Positions 47,568 through 52,956 of a stretch of DNA of 64,000 bases are shown here, one piece after another; positions within the stretch are counted from its first letter, which is position 1, and every line of letters starts with the position of its first letter. The stretch spans positions 1-64,000 of IMG/VR virus record IMGVR_UViG_3300035171_000016. One strand, written 5' to 3'. The notes below the pieces were generated by a model, which had not been told where the DNA came from, did no database searches, and saw nothing but the letters and a program-made list of their open reading frames with translations. Source of the DNA: a virus. The position numbers were made by a program, and so were the translations under genes.

Positions 47568-48200
47568 CTATTGAGCTAAGAACCAGAACCAATCTGGATG
47601 ACCTAAATGCTTAATAGTTAACGCTACAGGCATGGGAAGAGGCTCCTTATGGTTAAATAAAGGCTTTAAGCCTAACTCTTCCAAAGGTTTATTTCCACGC
47701 TTACTATTAATTTCGGCATCTACGAACATAAGATTTTCAAAAGTATCTTTTCCGCCGTGACTTTTGGCCTGCTTATGTTCAAGATTTCCTCTTTTAAAAG
47801 GAATTTTCTTGCCAGAATAGCCACATCTTCCGTCCTGCTTCTCGTAAAAGTACATTTTAGTTGGCCTAAACCTTTTTTTAGGTATTTTGCCATAATTTGT
47901 AACGATTACTGAAGGGCAACGAATTGTTAGTTTTGAAGTTCTAACTACATTATCTATTCCGACTCTTGGCTCAACCATTAACCATTCTTCAAAATCTAAA
48001 GCTTGGTAATAATCTAATTCGTTTAAATTTAATGAGCCGTCCTCATTTTTCTTATAAACGACATCAATAGCCTTTGCGGTAATAGTATAGTCGTTAGACT
48101 GGCTATTAAGCGCGACTAAAGCCTTCTTTGGTGAAAGAGTGCCGATACACTGGTAGCCTTTATTCAAGACTAATACTGATGATTTATTTAAATAGTCCAT
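47568..48200 (-). CDS. HNH endonuclease
   Basis: 210 aa. RCGYSGKKIPFKRGNLEHKQ, then GKDTFENLMFVDAEINSKRGN: an HNH core with LEHxxxxxxGGxxTFxNL and a final N/H...K. N-terminal half (VLNKGYQCIGTLSPKKALVAL) is the segment seen in phage and bacterial HNH proteins that start with xLNxxYxPL. Stop is 38 nt from 47275-47529. It may be a free-standing homing nuclease. Confidence 0.8.
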   Translation of the reverse strand: MDYLNKSSVLVLNKGYQCIGTLSPKKALVALNSQSNDYTITAKAIDVVYKKNEDGSLNLNELDYYQALDFEEWLMVEPRVGIDNVVRTSKLTIRCPSVIVTNYGKIPKKRFRPTKMYFYEKQDGRCGYSGKKIPFKRGNLEHKQAKSHGGKDTFENLMFVDAEINSKRGNKPLEELGLKPLFNHKEPLPMPVALTIKHLGHPDWFWFLAQ

Positions 48201-48391
48201 GTTATACTAGTTTCTATTTTATTTTTATTTAATTTGTCCCATTGTTTTAATGCGTAATATATTCTTTTAGTCGCGCTTCCAATTCTTTCTTTAGAAATAT
48301 CTCCGTGTGCATGAATTGTGCTTCTTAGTGCCCCGACAATAGCTTTTTCTAAACTTCCGCGTTTGTTTGTATTAAAATTAAAATTGTTCAT
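48188..48391 (-). CDS. hypothetical protein, 67 aa
   Basis: KRGSLEKAIVGALRSTIHAHGD... a basic helical protein, overlapping the HNH start by 13 nt. Promoter 48402-48430 lies between it and the RNase P RNA. Confidence 0.58.
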   Translation of the reverse strand: MNNFNFNTNKRGSLEKAIVGALRSTIHAHGDISKERIGSATKRIYYALKQWDKLNKNKIETSITWTI

Positions 48392-48401
48392 TTATTAATA
48401 A

Positions 48402-48430
48402 AAAATAATAGATAAATATTAAAATGTCAA
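48402..48430 (-). promoter_or_regulatory. Sigma70-like promoter, leftward
   Basis: TTGACA, 17-nt spacer, TATTTT; starts just after the 3' end of the RNase P RNA. Confidence 0.5.
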
Positions 48431-48440
48431 GAAATTAATT

Positions 48441-48691
48441 GAAACGCAGCCATAATCGCCGTTCTGTTTTATCTCTACATTTATCTCACTTTTCAGTGGC
48501 TAATCTTTATGATTAGCTGCTCCAACCTTTCCTTTACATCGGCCAGCACTAGCCTTTGGAACTTTAGGATTACTGCTAATTTGTGGTATTAATGAACGGG
48601 TGCAAAAGCAAGTACCGTTCTCCCAACATCTGCTATGCAGAGGCGAATTTCCTCAAATCATTTCTGACTTGCGTAGAGTCGCTTACGTTTC
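48441..48691 (-). ncRNA. rnpB: RNase P RNA (divergent, compact)
   Basis: 251-nt gene whose fold matches bacterial RNase P RNA. P1: GAAACG (48686-48691) with CGTTTC (48441-48446). P2: CTCTA with TAGAG. P3: AAGTCA GAAA TGATTT. Then the universal GAGGAAA, and P4: AAT-T-CGCC pairing with GGCG-ATT after ACAGAAC (48453-48467), keeping the bulged U although paired bases differ from E. coli. CR-like GTAAA...GGAGCAG, P18 CACT-GAAA-AGTG and AGATAAATG follow in the right order. The P15-P17 area is one short hairpin without a clear GGU loop. RNA cleaves 5' leaders from pre-tRNA; here it sits at the head of ~34 tRNA genes. P1 starts inside the last codons of 48683-49126. Confidence 0.87.
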
Positions 48692-49126
48692 AAAATTTAT
48701 TTTTTCTATAGTAGCGTCTGGATAAATAATTATAATTTTTTTCTTCATTTTCACAGCATACCTTTTGGTAGACCATGTTCCTGACCTAAGTTGTTCAATT
48801 TTTTCTTTAGGACAAACAATTAATAATTCAGATTCGTTAACAATATCTTTATTTCTATCTAAATACGGTTTTGACGGCAAAATTGTTTTAGCTTTACAAA
48901 AGGCTCGTTTAACCTCATTAATTGGTGGATGAATAATAATTTTTCCTAAAAATTTATTCTTATTTTGAATAAAATAAAAAACAGATAAATTATGAGCATC
49001 ATAATCAGCCCCTAAACAATCTCCATGATGAAATTCTCTACAGTCTAACGTAAACAAAAAAATAAAAAATATATTCTTTTGTTCCTGAGTCATTCCTGCC
49101 TGTGTTCCAGTAAATCCTATAACCAT
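48683..49126 (-). CDS. SLOG/YspA-like nucleotide-binding protein, 147 aa
   Basis: ATG 49126 (MVIGFTGTQAGMT) chosen over a TTG that would overlap the upstream gene. FTGTQ, FHHGDCLGADYDAH and SGTWSTKRYA are the Rossmann/SLOG motifs of YpsA/YspA-type proteins that bind nucleotide-derived ligands. Its stop lies inside the P1 helix of the RNase P RNA. Confidence 0.77.
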   Translation of the reverse strand: MVIGFTGTQAGMTQEQKNIFFIFLFTLDCREFHHGDCLGADYDAHNLSVFYFIQNKNKFLGKIIIHPPINEVKRAFCKAKTILPSKPYLDRNKDIVNESELLIVCPKEKIEQLRSGTWSTKRYAVKMKKKIIIIYPDATIEKINFET

Positions 49127-49131
49127 ATAAT

Positions 49132-49296
49132 TTATAATTTCCAATTATCTTGATTATCCTCAAGTCTAGAATTAAACCATCCATAAAAACCAGAAGGAAA
49201 AGAGGCAAATATAATAGACATAAAAATACAAAATAATACTCTAATAGGCCACAATGCTACCCATCCAACCCACCAAGTTATAGTTTTTTTAGTCAT
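49132..49296 (-). CDS. membrane protein, 54 aa
   Basis: MTKKTITWWVGWVALWPIRV..., one long hydrophobic stretch (about 7-38) and a polar end. 5 nt before the SLOG gene. Promoter 49303-49331. Confidence 0.58.
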   Translation of the reverse strand: MTKKTITWWVGWVALWPIRVLFCIFMSIIFASFPSGFYGWFNSRLEDNQDNWKL

Positions 49297-49302
49297 ATAA
49301 AT

Positions 49303-49331
49303 ATGATAATATTGTTATTTTAAAAAGTCAA
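49303..49331 (-). promoter_or_regulatory. Sigma70-like promoter, leftward
   Basis: TTGACT, 17-nt spacer, TATCAT; drives 49132, the SLOG gene and probably the RNase P RNA. Confidence 0.65.
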
Positions 49332-49341
49332 GATATATAAA

Positions 49342-49375
49342 AACAAAAAATCCATCAGAAACTAATCTGATGGAT
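49342..49375 (-). terminator. Rho-independent terminator
   Basis: Perfect hairpin AAATCCATCAGA / TCTGATGGATTT with T-run on the minus strand; the stop codon of 49362-49556 lies inside it. Separates the tRNA region from the rnpB unit. Confidence 0.83.
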
Positions 49376-49556
49376 TTGATTTATTAAAAAAATTTATGAC
49401 AATTGTTTTATTACATTTGCCGCAAGATATTGTATCTGGAATAAATCCGGTAGTAGCCCATTTTTGAAAATGGCCGCATTTACATTTTAATTTAAATTGA
49501 GGAACTTGGCCGTATACACCGACCTTGCGACTTCTAATTCTTATTGCGTTTTTCAT
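49362..49556 (-). CDS. zinc-ribbon protein, 64 aa
   Basis: KLKCKCGHFQKWATTG and SCGKCNKTIV give CxC and CxxC pairs 22 residues apart. Basic N-terminus (IRIRSRKVG). Last gene before the terminator, just downstream of two tRNA-Thr genes. Confidence 0.67.
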   Translation of the reverse strand: MKNAIRIRSRKVGVYGQVPQFKLKCKCGHFQKWATTGFIPDTISCGKCNKTIVINFFNKSNPSD

Positions 49557-49560
49557 AAAA

Positions 49561-49635
49561 TGGAGGGAATGGCTGGACTTTAACCAGATTATCTTCTTTA
49601 CGAAAGAAGTGCATCAACATAAATGCTTCAAACCC
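49561..49635 (-). tRNA. tRNA-Thr(CGT)
   Basis: Anticodon stem CTTCT/AGAAG, loop TTCGTAA. D-stem GCAT/ATGC. T-arm CTGG/CCAG. CCA encoded. Acceptor GGGTTTG/CATTCCC has two U-U mismatches. Confidence 0.82.
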
Positions 49636-49639
49636 GTAA

Positions 49640-49714
49640 TGGAGGGAAAGCCGGAACTTGCATCCGGTTGACAATATTACCAATATTGCGTTTTACTATA
49701 TAAACCACAATCCC
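49640..49714 (-). tRNA. tRNA-Thr(GGT)
   Basis: Anticodon stem CAATA/TATTG, loop TTGGTAA. T-stem CCGGA/TCCGG. CCA encoded. Acceptor GGGATTG/CTTTCCC again has two U-U mismatches, like its neighbour. Confidence 0.82.
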
Positions 49715-49721
49715 ATTTAAG

Positions 49722-49946
49722 CTATCCAGACATCAATCTATAATTACATCCGTATTTTTCTTTAAAAACTTCGTTTTCTTTTTTACCATGAACTTTTGGC
49801 CAGCCTTGTTCTTCCCATATAATACAATACTCGCAAATACCATGAATAATAATCAAATCACGCCCGCATTCTGGACACTGATTTTTTAGATAATATTTGC
49901 GTCCAAAAGTAAAATCTTTCATATATTTAATTATGTTAGGTAACAT
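49722..49946 (-). CDS. zinc-ribbon protein, 74 aa
   Basis: NQCPECGRDLIIIHGICEYC: CxxC ... CxxC 15 residues apart, then CNYRLMSG end. Encoded between tRNA genes with gaps of 7 and 0 nt, so surely on the same transcript. Confidence 0.66.
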   Translation of the reverse strand: MLPNIIKYMKDFTFGRKYYLKNQCPECGRDLIIIHGICEYCIIWEEQGWPKVHGKKENEVFKEKYGCNYRLMSG

Positions 49947-50025
49947 GGCGAAGTTGGCGAGAGTCGAACTCGCATAATTTCCAATTATGCACTTACTGTT
50001 TAGGAAACAGAGCCATTACAACTTC
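49946..50025 (-). tRNA. tRNA, probably Arg(CCT), lacking a D-arm
   Basis: Acceptor GAAGTTG/CAACTTC perfect, G73, CCA encoded, T-arm GCGAG/CTCGC. Hairpin CTGT-TTCCTAA-ACAG would be the anticodon arm (CCT), leaving only 7 nt where the D-arm belongs and a long variable hairpin. Alternative reading Ser(GGA) leaves no variable loop. Confidence 0.65.
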
Positions 50026-50054
50026 AAAATTAATAATAATTAAAATAACTTCCT

Positions 50055-50336
50055 TTACCATAAATGAGAAAAATCAATCTCTCTGGTTCCAACTTGAATG
50101 CCTATGCTCCCATTTAGAGTCGAAAGATGCGTGGCCGTTAGAAAAGAAAAGAAAAGAAAAGAAAAGAAAAGAAAAGAAAAGAAAAGAAATGAACTATGAT
50201 TAGGACATTCAAAATAGAATAGGTCATTCCCACTTCTTTCTCCAGTTAAGGGGTCGAACTTGATTTCCACAGAATACTCTTTTATAATAAGAGGGCTTCT
50301 GCATTTCTCACAAAAAACATCAGATTTAGTTTTCAT
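50055..50336 (-). CDS. zinc-ribbon gene with in-frame pentanucleotide repeat, 93 aa
   Basis: FCEKCRSPLIIKEYS and ECPNH give a ribbon. Then nine copies of a 5-bp unit (50141-50185) encode a LFFSF repeat, and the last 30 residues follow. In another frame the end reads NGHASFDSKWEHRH..., more protein-like, so repeat number probably sets the C-terminus. Confidence 0.6.
   Translation of the reverse strand: MKTKSDVFCEKCRSPLIIKEYSVEIKFDPLTGERSGNDLFYFECPNHSSFLFFSFLFFSFLFFSFLTATHLSTLNGSIGIQVGTREIDFSHLW
50141..50185. repeat. (GAAAA)9 microsatellite
   Basis: Nine perfect GAAAA units on the plus strand plus a partial tenth, inside the coding part of 50055-50336. Unit length is not a multiple of three. 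Confidence 0.97.
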
Positions 50337-50352
50337 ATTTTGTTTTATAAAA

Positions 50353-50444
50353 TGGCGGATACAGAAGGGGATGCTCCCTCACTGGCTGTTAAACCAGAAC
50401 ACTTTAGCAAAGTGCCGCGCCAAGCTGATATGCGCCTTGTATCC
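50353..50444 (-). tRNA. tRNA-Ser(GCT)
   Basis: Acceptor GGATACA/TGTATCC, G73, CCA encoded, anticodon stem GCACT/AGTGT with loop TTGCTAA, long variable arm CTGG/CCAG, T-stem GAGGG/CCTTC. Confidence 0.92.
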
Positions 50445-50448
50445 AAAA

Positions 50449-50533
50449 TGGTAGCCACGGGGAGATTCGGACTCCCAAACCCATCCGGTTTAAGCGGATA
50501 TGCTGTTCCAGTTCGCAATGAGGGCACGCGGCC
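50449..50533 (-). tRNA. tRNA-Leu(TAA)
   Basis: Anticodon stem ATCCG/CGGAT, loop CTTAAAC; T-arm GGGAG/CTCCC; A73; CCA encoded. The D region is ~27 nt and the variable loop only 6 nt (GGGTTT), unusual for Leu. Confidence 0.85.
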
Positions 50534-50539
50534 ATTAAA

Positions 50540-50761
50540 TTAACAAAATAAATACCTATAATATACTACCATCAAAACAAAATACAGAACTAATCCGGTA
50601 ACATATAATATTAGTTTAATTAAATCTTTAGAACTTATATTTTGTTCATAAAAATTATTTTCTTTTTCTGGTGGATATTTTGACCAATAATCTCCATCTG
50701 TTTTATACCATCCATCAAGAATGGCGCGATTACGATGTTTTTCTATCCAAGGTTCTTTCAT
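50540..50761 (-). CDS. membrane protein, 73 aa
   Basis: Polar N-terminus (KEPWIEKHRNRAILDGWYKTDG) and a C-terminal membrane helix (about 49-71, LILYVTGLVLYFVLMVVYYR). Between tRNA genes; promoter 50768-50796. Confidence 0.6.
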   Translation of the reverse strand: MKEPWIEKHRNRAILDGWYKTDGDYWSKYPPEKENNFYEQNISSKDLIKLILYVTGLVLYFVLMVVYYRYLFC

Positions 50762-50767
50762 ATAAAA

Positions 50768-50796
50768 AGTATAATACTTTTATGCTTTAAAGTCAA
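50768..50796 (-). promoter_or_regulatory. Sigma70-like promoter, leftward
   Basis: TTGACT, 17-nt spacer, TATACT; drives 50540-50761 and the tRNAs beyond it. Confidence 0.62.
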
Positions 50797-50803
50797 TACA
50801 AAT

Positions 50804-50878
50804 TGGTGCGCCTAGATGGTAACAATCCATCTTCTTTCGGGTAAGGGCCGATTGCTTCATCATTAAAGCTTTAAGCGC
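50804..50878 (-). tRNA. tRNA-Lys(CTT)
   Basis: Acceptor GCGCTTA/TAGGCGC, A73, CCA encoded, D-stem GCTT/AAGC, T-arm GATGG/CCATC. Anticodon loop CCCTTAC has C33 instead of the usual U33, which is odd. Confidence 0.78.
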
Positions 50879-50882
50879 AAAA

Positions 50883-50961
50883 TGGTAGGCGATGCAAGGT
50901 GGGAACTTGCGGCATTTTCTTTGTAATAGAAATAGTCTTAACCCGTCTGACGTAATCGCCC
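50883..50961 (-). tRNA. tRNA-Val(TAC)
   Basis: Acceptor GGGCGAT/ATCGCCT, anticodon stem TTTCT/AGAAA with loop ATTACAA, T-arm GCAAG/CTTGC, A73, CCA encoded. Confidence 0.92.
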
Positions 50962-50968
50962 ATAAAAT

Positions 50969-51046
50969 TGGTACTTCTACTATGTTACCAGCATAGATAA
51001 TTAGATTCAGAGTCTAATATAATTAAGGTATTTATATTATAGAAGT
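50969..51046 (-). tRNA. tRNA-Gln(CTG)
   Basis: Acceptor ACTTCTA/TAGAAGT perfect, anticodon stem TTAGA/TCTAA, loop CTCTGAA, T-arm CTATG/CATAG, CCA encoded. Confidence 0.92.
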
Positions 51047-51052
51047 ATGAAA

Positions 51053-51130
51053 TGGAGGACACGGGGAATTGGCTGCTCCCATAATGCTCATTACAAATAA
51101 GCTACTTTAAGCCATTTAAGCTACGAGTCC
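51053..51130 (-). tRNA. tRNA-Thr(TGT)
   Basis: Acceptor GGACTCG/CGTGTCC (one U-U), anticodon stem GCTTA/TGAGC, loop TTTGTAA, CCA encoded. T-stem GGGAG/TTCCC with an atypical loop CAGCCAA. Confidence 0.82.
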
Positions 51131-51131
51131 A

Positions 51132-51296
51132 TTAAAAATTATATTCTCTTTCGCTAATTAAAATTCCGTCTCTATAAACTTTGAACCAATCATAGGGCTG
51201 GCTTAATACAAAATTTTCACATTCAATAAAAGTATCTCTATACTCTTCTATTAAATCTAATCCTCGAATTTTGAGTTTAATTAAATATCGTTTCAT
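51132..51296 (-). CDS. hypothetical protein, 54 aa
   Basis: MKRYLIKLKIRGLDLIEEYR..., beta/alpha, ends SEREYNF 1 nt before tRNA-Thr. ATG overlaps the TGA of 51293-51469 (ATGA). Confidence 0.6.
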   Translation of the reverse strand: MKRYLIKLKIRGLDLIEEYRDTFIECENFVLSQPYDWFKVYRDGILISEREYNF

Positions 51297-51469
51297 AAAC
51301 ATCCACTATAATATTCTTCCCACATACCCTTCCAATATTTATCATTTTCTTCTTGGCATACTGGACATAAGATTGCAAAATTACTTTTATCTTCAACGTA
51401 ATTAGTATTTTGGCGACGTTTTATCGCACCTAACTTATTACAACAATCGCATCTAAGTTTTCTTTTCAT
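51293..51469 (-). CDS. zinc-ribbon protein, 58 aa
   Basis: MKRKLRCDCCNKLGAIKRRQ and LCPVCQEENDKYW: CxCC and CxxC pairs ~26 apart. Resembles short phage zinc proteins near endonucleases (CPVCQEEND). Overlaps neighbours at both ends. Confidence 0.65.
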   Translation of the reverse strand: MKRKLRCDCCNKLGAIKRRQNTNYVEDKSNFAILCPVCQEENDKYWKGMWEEYYSGCL

Positions 51470-51656
51470 TTAAATTAAATTTTGAATTAGGATTAGTATA
51501 ACACCATTCACATTGGACTTGAATTTGTATTTGTTCTCCATATTCATTATGAGTAGTTAAGTGTCCTACATACCATCCAACATTATCACAGTGAGGACAG
51601 TCTTGCCCCTCCTTATTACAATGCGAGCCATTTACAAATGTTGTTGGCTCAAACAT
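51453..51656 (-). CDS. Cys-rich protein, 67 aa
   Basis: CNKEGQDCPHCDNVGWYVGH and QCEWCYTNP: CxxC ... CxxC, DnaJ-like zinc-knuckle spacing (CPHCxxxGW). 4 nt from tRNA-Met. Confidence 0.65.
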   Translation of the reverse strand: MFEPTTFVNGSHCNKEGQDCPHCDNVGWYVGHLTTHNEYGEQIQIQVQCEWCYTNPNSKFNLNEKKT

Positions 51657-51660
51657 AAAT

Positions 51661-51737
51661 TGGTCGCTAATCTTGGAATTAAACCAAGTAACTTGTCTTT
51701 ATGAGAGACAAAGCTCAATCAGTTGCGTTTATTAGCG
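51661..51737 (-). tRNA. tRNA-Met(CAT)
   Basis: Acceptor CGCTAAT/ATTAGCG, anticodon stem TGTCT/AGACA, loop CTCATAA, T-arm CTTGG/CCAAG, A73, CCA encoded. The acceptor 5' strand is repeated just upstream (see 51724-51747). Confidence 0.9.
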
Positions 51738-51747
51738 TTTATTAGCG
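51724..51747. repeat. 10-bp tandem repeat at tRNA-Met 5' end
   Basis: GCGTTTATTA twice then GCG on the plus strand; the unit is the 5' acceptor strand of tRNA-Met plus 3 nt. The extra copy runs into the 3' end of 51742-51984. Confidence 0.85.
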
Positions 51748-51984
51748 TTTTTTAACTTCGTTTACTTTTACTTTGTAAATTTTAAATTTATTATTAGGTA
51801 ATTTAATCTTAAATGTAAATCCCTTTCCGTATGGTAGATATTTCCCATTAAAATTAATTTCTTTTATTACCCTATATTTTCTATTATAAGAACGATTTAG
51901 CTCTGCTTGTAATCCACAAAGAACTTTATCTCCGAGGGTCAAAGATATTAAATCTGGAATATATTCATTATCAAATTTATTCAT
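51742..51984 (-). CDS. hypothetical protein, 80 aa
   Basis: LTLGDKVLCGLQAELNRSYN and KGFTFKIKLPNNKFKIYKV; beta-rich and basic. Stop lies in the repeat in front of tRNA-Met. Confidence 0.58.
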   Translation of the reverse strand: MNKFDNEYIPDLISLTLGDKVLCGLQAELNRSYNRKYRVIKEINFNGKYLPYGKGFTFKIKLPNNKFKIYKVKVNEVKKR

Positions 51985-52007
51985 AATATAATTCGGTTAT
52001 AAAATAG

Positions 52008-52124
52008 TTAATGATGGCAACAGCTTCCCACCATAGTAAACATAGAGAAAATAGCAATCCATGATAAGTTAATAGATATATCTTTTAAAATCTTTTTGAT
52101 TTCGTTAAATTGTTTATCGTTCAT
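52008..52124 (-). CDS. 38-aa membrane peptide
   Basis: MNDKQFNEIKKILKDISINL, then a hydrophobic end with GSCCHH. Follows a consensus promoter (52131-52159) by 7 nt. Confidence 0.5.
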   Translation of the reverse strand: MNDKQFNEIKKILKDISINLSWIAIFSMFTMVGSCCHH

Positions 52125-52130
52125 GTATTG

Positions 52131-52159
52131 ATATTAATATAAAAAATATAAGAAGTCAA
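52131..52159 (-). promoter_or_regulatory. Sigma70-like promoter, leftward
   Basis: TTGACT, 17-nt spacer, TAATAT; drives 52008, 51742 and tRNAs beyond. Confidence 0.68.
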
Positions 52160-52167
52160 TATTAAAA

Positions 52168-52243
52168 TGGCCCGGTTTATCCGAGTCGAACGGATTTCTC
52201 CTCCTCTTCAGGGAAGATACATGACCCCACATTAGCAAACCGG
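52168..52243 (-). tRNA. tRNA-Phe(GAA)
   Basis: Acceptor CCGGTTT/AAACCGG perfect, anticodon stem CTTCC/GGAGG, loop CTGAAGA, T-arm ATCCG/CGGAT, CCA encoded. G73 instead of the usual A73. Confidence 0.88.
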
Positions 52244-52247
52244 AAAC

Positions 52248-52323
52248 TGGCGCGGGTTTCGCTTGAATTGAAATGTATCAACTCAACCAAGTTCCTTTTG
52301 TCTAACTTGGAATAGGAGCCCGC
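52248..52323 (-). ncRNA. CCA-ended three-way-junction RNA, tRNA-sized but not a tRNA
   Basis: 76 nt in line with flanking tRNAs (4- and 5-nt spacers). Terminal stem GCGGG/CCCGC and a 3' GCCA. Inside are only two hairpins: CCAAGTT/AACTTGG (7 bp, 10-nt loop) and TTGAGTTGA/TCAATTCAA (9 bp, 6-nt loop). No anticodon arm or T-loop. Confidence 0.6.
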
Positions 52324-52328
52324 ATAAA

Positions 52329-52405
52329 TGGTACAGTCGGTAGGAGTTGCACCCACATAATTCTCCTTAGAACGGAGTTCCCTAATCTATTCGAGGCACG
52401 GCTGC
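52329..52405 (-). tRNA. tRNA-Arg(TCT)
   Basis: Acceptor GCAGCCG/CGACTGT (one mismatch), anticodon stem CTCC/GGAG, loop GTTCTAA, T-arm GTGGG/CCTAC, A73, CCA encoded. Confidence 0.88.
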
Positions 52406-52412
52406 ATTAAAA

Positions 52413-52490
52413 TGGACGACCTATCTAGTCGGGAGCTAGAAAATAGACTTTCAAAGAGTCCTGTGTTTAACCCACTTACACTATAGGTCG
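52413..52490 (-). tRNA. tRNA-Gln(TTG)
   Basis: Acceptor CGACCTA/TAGGTCG perfect, D-stem GTGT/ACAC, anticodon stem GGACT/AGTCT, loop CTTTGAA, T-stem TCTAG/CTAGA, CCA encoded. Its 5' end overlaps the stop of the HNH gene by 15 nt. Confidence 0.92.
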
Positions 52491-52889
52491 AGCTTTGTGT
52501 GGACAGGTTCCGCCGTTAATTTGCCTACCACAATTACAATTAAAGCATAAAATTCGATAACCGGATGGAAAATTATTTCTAATGATATTAATTAATATAT
52601 TTCTAGAGCCGTTAAATTTTTTTCTTTCTTTGTTTCCGTTATTATTAATATGGTCAACCGTAAGAAATTGATAAGTATCTTCCCCGCAGCATTCACATTT
52701 ATTGCCATAGTGTTCTATTACAGTTTTTCTTATTTTGTTGCAATATCTTTTTGAATTTTCTTTGTAATTGGGGTCTGATTTTGAGCGACATTTCCAGCAT
52801 ACAGAGCGAAATAATGGCTCTCCATTTTCCTTATAATTTGCTATTTCCGCATCTTTTTCTTTACATATTTTACATTTTGGTCTATTCAT
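52476..52889 (-). CDS. HNH endonuclease overlapping tRNA-Gln
   Basis: 137 aa. CKICKEKDAEI and CWKCRS form an N-terminal zinc finger. HYGNKCECCGEDTYQFLTVDHI is the HNH start with DH; later SGYRILCFNCNCGRQ is the usual end. Final codons (ARPIV*) are made by the first 15 nt of tRNA-Gln, so nuclease and tRNA share sequence. This is typical of homing genes parked at tRNA loci. Confidence 0.85.
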   Translation of the reverse strand: MNRPKCKICKEKDAEIANYKENGEPLFRSVCWKCRSKSDPNYKENSKRYCNKIRKTVIEHYGNKCECCGEDTYQFLTVDHINNNGNKERKKFNGSRNILINIIRNNFPSGYRILCFNCNCGRQINGGTCPHKARPIV

Positions 52890-52956
52890 AATGGTATTTA
52901 CACTAAATCCATACCACTTTATAAAATATTAAAAAATGATTGTATATATCTATTAT

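Noticed and set aside
50141-50185. CRISPR or regulatory repeat array
   Set aside because: Units are 5 bp with no spacers; it is a simple microsatellite.
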